Shown here: positions 35,908-43,306 of the stretch, piece after piece
Position numbering within the stretch: position 1 is the first letter of the stretch
Layout: each line of letters starts with the position of its first letter
DNA from: JAWLCA01 sp050485905
GTDB lineage: Bacteria; Pseudomonadota; Alphaproteobacteria; Rhodobacterales; Rhodobacteraceae
Length of the DNA: 48,775 nt
Assembly: GCA_050485905.1 (NCBI GenBank)
Contig: JBJHCH010000010.1
Span: 1 to 48,775 of the forward strand
Direction of reading: 5' to 3'
Notes under the pieces: model-generated
Database searches by the model: none
Seen by the model: only the letters and a program-made list of their open reading frames with translations
What the model was told of the DNA's origin: nothing
Position numbers and translations under genes: made by a program

Positions 35908-38832
35908 ATGCCGATGGAAAAGACCTTTGACGCCGCCGAGGCGGAAGCCCGCATCTACGCCCGCTGGGCGCAGGATGGCTGCTTCGCCGCCGGTGCCAAC
36001 GCGCGGCCGGGGGCCGAGCCGTTCTGCATCATGATCCCGCCGCCCAACGTCACCGGCGCGCTGCACATGGGGCACGCCTTCAACAACACGCTGCAGGACA
36101 TCCTGACCCGCTGGCACCGGATGCAGGGGCATGACACGCTCTGGCAGCCCGGCACCGACCATGCCGGCATCGCCACGCAGATGGTGGTGGAGCGGGAACT
36201 GGCGGCCGAGGGCAACATCACCCGGCGCGAGATGGGGCGCGATGCCTTCATCGCCCGCGTCTGGCAGCAGAAGGTGAAATCCCGCGGCAACATCCGCGGC
36301 CAGCTCGAACGCCTCGGCTCGTCCTGCGACTGGTCGCGCGAGGCTTTCACCATGTCCGGCGCCCCCGGTGCGCCCTCGGGCGAAGAGGGCAATTTCCACG
36401 ACGCCGTCATCAAGGTCTTTGTCGATCTCTACAACAAGGGCCTGATCTATCGCGGCAAACGCCTCGTGAACTGGGATCCGCATTTCGAGACCGCGATCAG
36501 CGATCTGGAGGTGGAGCAGGTCGAGGTCGATGGCCACATGTGGCGCCTGCGCTATCCGCTGGCGGACGGGCTGACCTATGAGCACCCGATCGCCTTTGAC
36601 GAGGATGGCAACGCCACCGAATACGAGACCCGCGATTACCTGACCGTCGCCACCACCCGGCCCGAAACGATGCTGGGCGACACCGGCGTGGCCGTCCACC
36701 CCGACGATCCGCGCTATCAGCATCTGATCGGAAAGGAAGCGATCCTGCCCCTGATCGGCCGCCGGCTGAAAATCGTGGCCGACAGCTACGCCGACCCCGC
36801 CAAGGGCACGGGCGCGGTGAAGATGACGCCCGCGCATGACTTCAACGACTGGGCGGTGGGCGAACGCACCGGCCTGCGCGCGATCAACGTGATGACCACC
36901 CGCGCCGCGATGTGGCTGCGCGACAACCCCGATTTCGCTGCCGATTGCGAGGCCGAGGGGCTGGCCCGCGTCATCGAGGCGCTGGACGGCACCGACCGGT
37001 ATGAGGCGCGCGAGTGGATCGTGAACGCCGCCCGCGACGAGGGCTGGCTGGACGGCATCGACGCCGACCGTCACATGGTCCCGCATGGCGATCGTTCGAA
37101 AGTTGCAATCGAACCCTATCTGACGGACCAGTGGTTCGTCGATACGGCCAGAATTGTGCAACCCGCGCTGGATGCGGTGCGCGACGGCCGCACAAAGATT
37201 CTGCCCGAGCAGCACGAGAAGGTCTATTTCCACTGGCTGGAAAACATCGAGCCCTGGTGCATCAGCCGGCAGCTCTGGTGGGGGCATCAGATTCCGGTTT
37301 GGTATGGGCCGACGCACGCACTTGAAACCTATTCTGGGGACGAGATCACTGGGATCAGCAAGGTCTGGACACCCGGCAACTTCAAAATGTTCTGCGCTCC
37401 AACCGAAGCCGATGCGCTAAAGCAGGCGGAAGATCACTATGGTTTACCCGTTCGGGCTTTTCCGGGCGACAGATGGCCCAGCGACGAGGAAACTGCTGAA
37501 GCTAGGAAGTATGTCCAGATCTACCGCGACCCCGACGTCCTCGACACCTGGTTCTCTTCCGGCCTCTGGCCCATCGGCACCCTCGGCTGGCCCGAGGATA
37601 CGCCGGAACTCCGCCGCTACTTCCCCACCTCGGTCCTCGTCACCGGCTTCGACATCATCTTCTTCTGGGTCGCCCGGATGATGATGATGCAGCTTGCCGT
37701 GGTGGAGAAAGAGCCGTTCCACACCGTCTATGTCCACGCCCTCGTCCGCGACGAGAAGGGCAAGAAGATGTCGAAGAGCCTCGGCAACGTGCTGGACCCG
37801 CTGGACCTGATCGACGAATTCGGCGCCGACGCCGTGCGCTTCACCCTGACCTCGATGGCCGCCATGGGCCGCGACCTGAAGCTCAGCAAGGACCGCATCG
37901 CCGGCTACCGCAACTTCGGGACCAAGATCTGGAACGCCGCGCGCTTCGCCGAGATGAACGGCGTGTGGGATGGGCATGAGACCCGCGCCACCCCGCCCGA
38001 ACCAAAAGCCACCGTCAACCGCTGGATCGTCGGCGAAGTCGCCCGCGCCCGCCTCGCCACCGACGAGGCGCTGGCCGCCTACCGCTTCAACGATGCCGCC
38101 AACGGGTTATACGCCTTTGTCTGGGGCAAGGTCTGCGATTGGTATGTGGAATTCGCCAAGCCGCTGCTGTCCGACGAGGCCACGGCGCCGGAGACGCGCG
38201 AAACCATGGCCTGGGTGCTGGATCAATGCCTGATCCTGCTGCACCCGATCATGCCCTTCGTCACCGAAGAGCTGTGGTCCACCACCGGCACCCGCCCGAA
38301 ACCGCTGATCCACGCCGACTGGCCAACCTATGGCGCCGATCTCATCGACCCCGCCGCCGACCGCGAGATGAACTGGGTCATCGCCCTGATCGAGGAAATC
38401 CGCTCGGCCCGCGCCCAGATGCACGTCCCCGTGGGGCTGAAACTGCCGCTCCTGCGCATCGACCTCGACAACGCGGGCCGCACGGCATGGGACCGCAACG
38501 CGACCCTGATCCAGCGCCTCGCCCGCATCGACAGCCTGACCGACGCGCCCGCCGTCCCCAAGGGCGCGATCACCGTGGCGGTGGAGGGCGGCCTCTTTGC
38601 CCTGCCGCTGGAAGGCGTCATCGACATCGCCGCCGAACAGGCGCGGCTGGCGAAAACACTGGAAAAGCTGGAAAAGGATCTGAACGGCCTGCGCGGCCGC
38701 CTGTCGAACCCCAAATTCGTCGACAGCGCGCCAGAGGAAGTGGTCGAGGAAACCCGCGAGCTGATGGCGCAAAAGGACGACGAGGCCGGCAAGCTGAAGG
38801 CCGCCCTCGCCCGTCTGGCCGAACTGGGCTAG
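35908..38832 (+). CDS. valS: Valyl-tRNA synthetase
   Basis: 974 residues of a class I tRNA synthetase. PPPNVTGALHMGHAFNNT carries the HIGH-type motif (HMGH), WWGHQIPVWYG lies in the catalytic domain, and GKKMSKSLGN is the KMSKS loop. An anticodon domain and a C-terminal coiled coil (RLAKTLEKLEKDLNGLRGRLSNPKFV) complete it. ATG 35908 is preferred over an upstream TTG; a further ATG lies two codons on. Within the gene, about 37290-37520 is visibly AT-richer (about 50-60% GC by hand count in two 60-base blocks) and encodes THALETYSGDEITGISKVWT and following residues just before the conserved DVLDTWFSSGLWP. The stop codon overlaps a RIME-like repeat. Confidence 0.96.
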   Translation: MPMEKTFDAAEAEARIYARWAQDGCFAAGANARPGAEPFCIMIPPPNVTGALHMGHAFNNTLQDILTRWHRMQGHDTLWQPGTDHAGIATQMVVERELAAEGNITRREMGRDAFIARVWQQKVKSRGNIRGQLERLGSSCDWSREAFTMSGAPGAPSGEEGNFHDAVIKVFVDLYNKGLIYRGKRLVNWDPHFETAISDLEVEQVEVDGHMWRLRYPLADGLTYEHPIAFDEDGNATEYETRDYLTVATTRPETMLGDTGVAVHPDDPRYQHLIGKEAILPLIGRRLKIVADSYADPAKGTGAVKMTPAHDFNDWAVGERTGLRAINVMTTRAAMWLRDNPDFAADCEAEGLARVIEALDGTDRYEAREWIVNAARDEGWLDGIDADRHMVPHGDRSKVAIEPYLTDQWFVDTARIVQPALDAVRDGRTKILPEQHEKVYFHWLENIEPWCISRQLWWGHQIPVWYGPTHALETYSGDEITGISKVWTPGNFKMFCAPTEADALKQAEDHYGLPVRAFPGDRWPSDEETAEARKYVQIYRDPDVLDTWFSSGLWPIGTLGWPEDTPELRRYFPTSVLVTGFDIIFFWVARMMMMQLAVVEKEPFHTVYVHALVRDEKGKKMSKSLGNVLDPLDLIDEFGADAVRFTLTSMAAMGRDLKLSKDRIAGYRNFGTKIWNAARFAEMNGVWDGHETRATPPEPKATVNRWIVGEVARARLATDEALAAYRFNDAANGLYAFVWGKVCDWYVEFAKPLLSDEATAPETRETMAWVLDQCLILLHPIMPFVTEELWSTTGTRPKPLIHADWPTYGADLIDPAADREMNWVIALIEEIRSARAQMHVPVGLKLPLLRIDLDNAGRTAWDRNATLIQRLARIDSLTDAPAVPKGAITVAVEGGLFALPLEGVIDIAAEQARLAKTLEKLEKDLNGLRGRLSNPKFVDSAPEEVVEETRELMAQKDDEAGKLKAALARLAELG

Positions 38833-38935
38833 AGCATGACGCGCAGAAGTCGGAACCGGTTCTGCGCTTCCCGGACATGCGAAAACAAAAGGATAGAGCC
38901 TGTCGCGTGACTGCGAATGAACGCGACAGGCTCTA
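38831..38935. repeat. RIME-like palindromic intergenic element
   Basis: Two hairpins joined by an A-rich linker (AAAACAAAAGGA). The first (38834-38880) has GCATG/CATGC ends and an inner GCGCAGAA/TTCTGCGC stem around CCGG-containing loop sequence. The second (38894-38935) is a perfect 15-bp stem, TAGAGCCTGTCGCGT with its complement, and a 12-nt loop. The order AGAGCATGA-hairpin-ACAAA-GGATAGAGC-hairpin-CTAG resembles the RIME-type mosaic elements known from Rhizobiales. It starts inside the valS stop codon and ends 4 bases before the SH3b gene stop. Confidence 0.75.
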
Positions 38936-38939
38936 GGCC

Positions 38940-39830
38940 TCAGCCCTCGCGCAGGTAGCGGGCGTTGACCCATCCGGTCACCTGAACCCCGCCGCTGGTG
39001 CGGATCTGGCACCAGCGCGCCTGCCCCACCTGCCGGCAGCCCAGGTTCGCCACCCGCGCGCCCGCCTGCAGCCGGGCCACAACCTGCCCCTGGGTCGATG
39101 GCTCGGTGCGCACATTCAGCGTATCGCCCGCGGGCAGGCCGCTGACCACCCAGCTATCCGGCCCGCTGCCACCCGTTCCGCCCCCACTCGGCGGCCGCCC
39201 GGTGTGTTCGCGCAGGAACCGCCCTGCCACCCAGCCGGTCACATCCATCCCCTCGGTGGAGCGGATCCGGCACCAGCGTGTATTCCCGCTCGTCTGGCAG
39301 CCCAGGTTGCGCACCACCTCGCCCTCGCGCAGCGTGGCCAGCGCGGGGGAATTGGCCGATGGGTCGCGGCGCACGTTCAGCCGGTCGCCCGCCGCCAGCC
39401 CGCGCACGACATAGAAATCCGGCCCCCCGTCCATCCCGGCGTCGGGCGGCACCGCCGCCACCCCCTCGACCAGGAACTGCCCGCTCACGAACCCCGAATG
39501 GCGCCCGTCCGTGGTGTCGATCTGGCACCAGCGCGCCGACCCGCCGCCGATGCAGGTGCGCACATCCACCCGCGTGCCGTAGCCCAGCGTGGTGACGGAC
39601 GGAAACAGCGTTCCCGGCCCGGCGCGCAGGTTCACCCGCGCATTCGTCGGAATGTTGCCGATGGTGGTGACATCCGGCCCGGTGATCGGCGCGGCCCGCG
39701 TCTCGGCCTGCGCCAGCGCCGCACCCGCCAGCGCGCCCGACAGCCCGACCGCCAGCCCGACCGTCACCGCCATCGCCACCCCGAACCGGCGCAGCCAGCC
39801 CGTCGCGCCCATCGCCCTGTCGAATGCCAT
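38940..39830 (-). CDS. Exported protein with three bacterial SH3 (SH3b) domains
   Basis: 296 residues from ATG 39830 (AGGGGGG upstream). A signal peptide, with hydrophobic core VAMAVTVGLAVGLSGALAGAALA, is followed by three SH3b units. Each shows a VNLRAGPG / LNVRRDPS / LNVRTEPS start and a WC(Q/R)I...GFVSGQFL / GWVAGRFL / GWVNARYL end (about 60-120, 140-205, 222-296). Conserved cysteine pairs in each unit probably form disulfides. SH3b domains often bind peptidoglycan; no catalytic domain is present. Linkers are Gly/Pro-rich. Convergent with valS. Confidence 0.88.
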   Translation of the reverse strand: MAFDRAMGATGWLRRFGVAMAVTVGLAVGLSGALAGAALAQAETRAAPITGPDVTTIGNIPTNARVNLRAGPGTLFPSVTTLGYGTRVDVRTCIGGGSARWCQIDTTDGRHSGFVSGQFLVEGVAAVPPDAGMDGGPDFYVVRGLAAGDRLNVRRDPSANSPALATLREGEVVRNLGCQTSGNTRWCRIRSTEGMDVTGWVAGRFLREHTGRPPSGGGTGGSGPDSWVVSGLPAGDTLNVRTEPSTQGQVVARLQAGARVANLGCRQVGQARWCQIRTSGGVQVTGWVNARYLREG

Positions 39831-39935
39831 CACACCCCCCTATCGCCTGCTGAAATGATTGACCGGAGCATAGCGCGCCGGATCCGATGTTCCACTGGCT
39901 TGCCGGTGGTCCGGCCCTCGGGCATAGAGGCACCC

Positions 39936-41048
39936 ATGACCGGCCCCCGCTATACCGAGCTTGTCGCCTCGCTGCCCGCCACCGTGCCCTTCGTCGGGCC
40001 AGAGGCGCAGGAGCGCGCCCGCGGCCGCCCCTTCGCCGCCCGGCTGGGCGCGAACGAATCCGTCTTCGGCCCCTCGCCCCGCGCCATCGCCGCGATGGGG
40101 GCAGAGGCCGCCGAGACGTGGAAATACGGCGATTCCGAAAGCTACGACCTGCGCCTGGCCCTTGCCGCCCACCACGGCGTCGCGCGCGAAAACGTGCTGG
40201 TGGGCGAAGGGATCGACGGCATCCTCGGCAATCTCACCCGGCTGCTGGTCGCGCCCGGCGATGCGGTGGTGACGTCGAACGGCGCCTATCCGACCTTCAA
40301 CTACCACGTCGCGGGCTTTGGCGGCGTGCTGCAAAAGGTGCCCTATGCGGGCGACCATGAAGACCCGGATGCGCTGGTCGCCAAGGCGGCAGAGACGGGG
40401 GCGAAGCTGATCTACCTGTCGAACCCCGACAACCCGATGGGCACATGGCACGGGGCCGACCGCATCCGCGCGATGATCGACGCCCTGCCCCCCGGCACGC
40501 TGCTGGCGCTGGATGAGGCTTATGTGGAATTCGCCCCCGCCGGCACCGCGCCGGAAATCCCCGCCGACGACCCCCGCGTGATCCGTCTGCGGACATTTTC
40601 CAAGGCGCACGGGCTGGCCGGTGCCCGCGTCGGCTATGCCATCGCCGCCGCCCCGCTGATCGCTGCCTTCGACAAGGTGCGCAATCATTTCGGCATGTCC
40701 CGCGTCAGCCAGGCGGGCGCGCTGGCGGCGCTGCGCGATCAGGATTGGCTGGCGCAGGTTCAGGATCAGGTGGCGGCCGCCCGCGACCGCATCGCGGCCA
40801 TCGCCGCCGCGAGCGGGTTGGCCGCCCTGCCCTCGGCCACCAATTTCGTCGCCGTCGATTGCGGCGGCGACGGCGCGCTGGCCCGCCGGGTGCTGACGGA
40901 ACTGGGCCACCGCGACGTCTTTGTCCGCATGCCCTTCGTCGCGCCGCAGGACCGCTGCATCCGGATCAGCGCCGGGCGGCCGCAGGATCTGGATGTCCTC
41001 GCCGCCGCCCTGCCAGAGGCGCTGGCCGCCGCGCGGGCGGGCGATTGA
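39936..41048 (+). CDS. hisC: Histidinol-phosphate aminotransferase-like PLP enzyme
   Basis: 370 residues of a fold I class I/II aminotransferase. ARLGANESVFGPSPRA is the HisC N-terminal hallmark (LxxNE), GEGIDGIL and SNPDNPMGT follow, LALDEAYVEF gives the PLP-binding Asp193, and TFSKAHGLAGARVGY contains the Schiff-base Lys223. The gene lies alone, outside any his operon, so it may serve histidine synthesis or act as a broader aromatic aminotransferase. GAGG lies 9 bases before ATG 39936. Confidence 0.85.
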   Translation: MTGPRYTELVASLPATVPFVGPEAQERARGRPFAARLGANESVFGPSPRAIAAMGAEAAETWKYGDSESYDLRLALAAHHGVARENVLVGEGIDGILGNLTRLLVAPGDAVVTSNGAYPTFNYHVAGFGGVLQKVPYAGDHEDPDALVAKAAETGAKLIYLSNPDNPMGTWHGADRIRAMIDALPPGTLLALDEAYVEFAPAGTAPEIPADDPRVIRLRTFSKAHGLAGARVGYAIAAAPLIAAFDKVRNHFGMSRVSQAGALAALRDQDWLAQVQDQVAAARDRIAAIAAASGLAALPSATNFVAVDCGGDGALARRVLTELGHRDVFVRMPFVAPQDRCIRISAGRPQDLDVLAAALPEALAAARAGD

Positions 41049-41055
41049 GCCGCTT

Positions 41056-41119
41056 GTGCACGCGTGCACGCTTTTTCAAGGTGTTGATCTGAAACGGAAA
41101 CGGATTTTCTGTTAACCGC
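41056..41119. repeat. Nested palindromic element, left half (copy C)
   Basis: GTGCACGCGTGCAC (41056-41069) is a perfect palindrome identical to the core of the right palindrome of copy A. The arm TTCTGTTAACC starts at 41107, exactly 38 bases after the palindrome core as in copies A and B. The spacer AACGGAAACGGA just before the arm matches copy A left. The partner arm is 823 bases away (41943) instead of 40, with a HEPN-like gene between. The remaining 41120-41297 shows no gene and a degenerate TTGTGCACGGG half-palindrome. Confidence 0.8.
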
Positions 41120-41297
41120 AGGGAAAGGTTTGTGCACGGGTTAGGGCCTGCGCACGGTGTGTCCTTCCGGCCCTCGGGTGCAAGCGGATCAGACGAGGCG
41201 CGTCCTATGGGTGTTATCTTTCTGCGCGGAGCGGTCATCTGAGTGCTATGGTTGGAGACACACTGCGGAAGCAACTCGGCGATCTGTGAGAACTCTC

Positions 41298-41852
41298 GTG
41301 ACGGATTTTTTCGATTCTCCTCAGGGGAAACACGCCATCATAGCCAAGCAGTATTTGGAGGGCGCTTTATCGCTGAACGAAGCGCAGCAATCTAAAGGCC
41401 GGATACTGCTTCGACCGACCTTGGCGCTAGCTGGTCATGGGTTGGAGATGATGCTCAAGGCCTGCCACTACTTGAACGGTGAGAAGCCGCCAACCAATGG
41501 ACGGAAGGGCCACGATATTGTGAGCCTGTGGGAACGCGAAGTATGCCAACCGGTGCGCAGCCACGTATTCTCCAATGCACGCTTTGTAGCCGTAGAGGAT
41601 CGTGCGAGCGGGCACTATCCTGATGTTCCCGGGGAAGATGACATACTACCTCTTATCGAGGAATATGTTGTCGAGCTTGGCAGATTGCATGGCGCAGCCG
41701 GATATCCACTCCGCTACCCATCCCACCCAGACCAAGACGCCCCAAGAACACCTTTCTTGGTGAGAACGCTCTGGCGTACTGCAGATGATATGTTGAAACG
41801 TCCAAATGAGTTTGAGCTGGCGCACAGGACTCGACCTGCACCCTGCCCTTGA
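41298..41852 (+). CDS. HEPN-like domain protein in a lower-GC insertion
   Basis: 184 residues from GTG 41298; the frame is open further upstream but without a good start. Mostly helical, with KHAIIAKQYLEGALSLNEAQ, then LALAGHGLEMMLKACHYLNG (42-61) and GHDIVSLWERE (71-81). The HGxExxLKA...LNG...GHD(I/L)xxLW series is typical of HEPN-fold proteins, many of which are RNases of toxin-antitoxin or defence systems. Whether the catalytic RxxxxxxxH (Arg39/His47) is functional is unclear. A hand count of 41641-41700 gives about 50% GC, well below the neighbours, and codon choice differs, so it was probably acquired. No antitoxin-like partner is visible nearby. Confidence 0.55.
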   Translation: MTDFFDSPQGKHAIIAKQYLEGALSLNEAQQSKGRILLRPTLALAGHGLEMMLKACHYLNGEKPPTNGRKGHDIVSLWEREVCQPVRSHVFSNARFVAVEDRASGHYPDVPGEDDILPLIEEYVVELGRLHGAAGYPLRYPSHPDQDAPRTPFLVRTLWRTADDMLKRPNEFELAHRTRPAPCP

Positions 41853-41942
41853 CCAAGGGCAACGACTGCCCGTCGGGAACGCGCTTCAGGCCACGGCGCG
41901 CGGCCCGTTCACGCCGCCCCGACCGTGGACAAGGGTTAAGTC

Positions 41943-42006
41943 CAGGTAAACAGAAAATCGAAAATCGTTTATTTTCAGTCACATGAGATTCTGTCCACGC
42001 GTGGAC
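41943..42006. repeat. Nested palindromic element, right half (copy D)
   Basis: CAGGTAAACAGAA (41943-41955) followed, at the invariant 38-base distance, by the palindrome GTCCACGCGTGGAC (41993-42006), identical to the core of the left palindrome of copy A. Together with the half at 41056 it makes one element in the opposite orientation to copy A, split in its core. 41853-41942 holds no gene. Confidence 0.82.
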
Positions 42007-42015
42007 AAGCCCCCC

Positions 42016-43212
42016 TCAGGCCTCCGCAACCACCCCCGCCGCCGCCGCCAGCGCGCCGGTCCCATGCGGAATTTCCAGCGCCAGAAGCCCCGCCTCGATC
42101 GCCCCCAGCGCCCCCAGAACCATATGGGCGTTCACATGCCCCATATGCCCGACGCGGAAGAAGCCGTGCCACGCCGGATCCTCCGGCGCCGCCATCCCCA
42201 GCCCGATCCCCAGCGTCACCCCGGCCCGATGTTCCACCCAATCCCTGAGCCTTGTCCCATCCGGCGCGCCGATCCGCACGCTGGTCACAGACCGCGCCCG
42301 ATGGGCGGGATCGGCGATGTTCAGATGCATCGGCCCCTCTGCCCCCCAGGCGTCGAACGCCGCCCAGATCGCGCGGGCCAGTTTCCCGTGCCGCGCCCAG
42401 ATCGCCGGCAGCCCCTCTTCCACGATCATGTCGAGTGCGGCTCGCAACCCATACAGGTGATGCGTCGGCGCGGTGCCGCAGAACTTCTGGTAATACTGCT
42501 CGCCCGTCGTGCGCGGGGTCCAGTCCCAGTAGGGGGTGCGCAGATCGTTGCCCCGGCACCGCTCCGCCGCGCGGTCGGAGAACCACACGAAGCCCAGCCC
42601 CGGCGGCGTCATCAGCCCCTTCTGGCTGGCCGCCACCATCACATCGACGCCCCAGTCGTCGAACCGGAACTCGTCGCAGCCCAAGCTGGCGATGCAGTCC
42701 ACCATCAACAGCGCCGGATGCCCCGCCGCATCCAGCGCCGCCCGCGCGGCCGCCACGTCGTTCCTGACGGATGTGGCCGTATCCACATGGGTCAGCAGCA
42801 CCGCCCGGATCGCATGGCCGCGGTCGGCTTCCAGCGCCTCGGCCAGCCGGGCCAGATCGACCGGCGCCTGCTTGCCGAAGTCGATCTCCTCCACCTCCAC
42901 CCCCAGCGCGCGGGCACTGGCGGCCCAGCCGATGCCGAACTGGCCCGTTATCAGCGACAGCGCCCGGTCGCCGCGGGAAAAGACGTTGCAGTTCGCCGCC
43001 TCCCAGGCCGCGTGGCCGTTGCCGATGTAGATGGCGACGTTCTGCGCGGTCTGTGCCACCATCCGCAGGTCGGGATAGAGGCTGTCCGTCATCTCGTGCA
43101 GCGGGCCGCCGTAGATGTTGGGCGCCGGGCGGTGCATCGCCTGCAGCACCCGGTCGGGCACCACCGAAGGCCCCGGAATCGCCAGATAGTTCCGCCCGTG
43201 CCCCAGACTCAT
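42016..43212 (-). CDS. Serine/alanine-glyoxylate aminotransferase family protein (class V)
   Basis: 398 residues from ATG 43212 (GGGGGCGGGG upstream). The fold I class V aminotransferase has NYLAIPGPSVVPDRVLQAM at the N-terminus, GNGHAAWEA, VDCIASLGCDEFRFDDWGVD (PLP Asp) and ASQKGLMTPPG with Schiff-base Lys198. RVGHMGHVN is the C-terminal family motif. It transfers amino groups between serine, alanine or related donors and glyoxylate/pyruvate, as in photorespiratory-type or serine-cycle metabolism. The exact substrate is uncertain. Convergent with hisC across the split repeat. Confidence 0.9.
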   Translation of the reverse strand: MSLGHGRNYLAIPGPSVVPDRVLQAMHRPAPNIYGGPLHEMTDSLYPDLRMVAQTAQNVAIYIGNGHAAWEAANCNVFSRGDRALSLITGQFGIGWAASARALGVEVEEIDFGKQAPVDLARLAEALEADRGHAIRAVLLTHVDTATSVRNDVAAARAALDAAGHPALLMVDCIASLGCDEFRFDDWGVDVMVAASQKGLMTPPGLGFVWFSDRAAERCRGNDLRTPYWDWTPRTTGEQYYQKFCGTAPTHHLYGLRAALDMIVEEGLPAIWARHGKLARAIWAAFDAWGAEGPMHLNIADPAHRARSVTSVRIGAPDGTRLRDWVEHRAGVTLGIGLGMAAPEDPAWHGFFRVGHMGHVNAHMVLGALGAIEAGLLALEIPHGTGALAAAAGVVAEA

Positions 43213-43306
43213 CCCCGCCCCCGTAAGCAACCCGAACGCGCCTGACTAGGCCCGCGCCCCGGCGCCGTCAACGGGCCGGAACTTGCGACAGGCACCGCTT
43301 CACGAT

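Noticed and set aside
41249..41290. A 13-codon open frame just ahead of the HEPN-like gene
   Set aside because: No ribosome binding site, no leader-peptide features and no attenuator structure; short frames like this are expected by chance.
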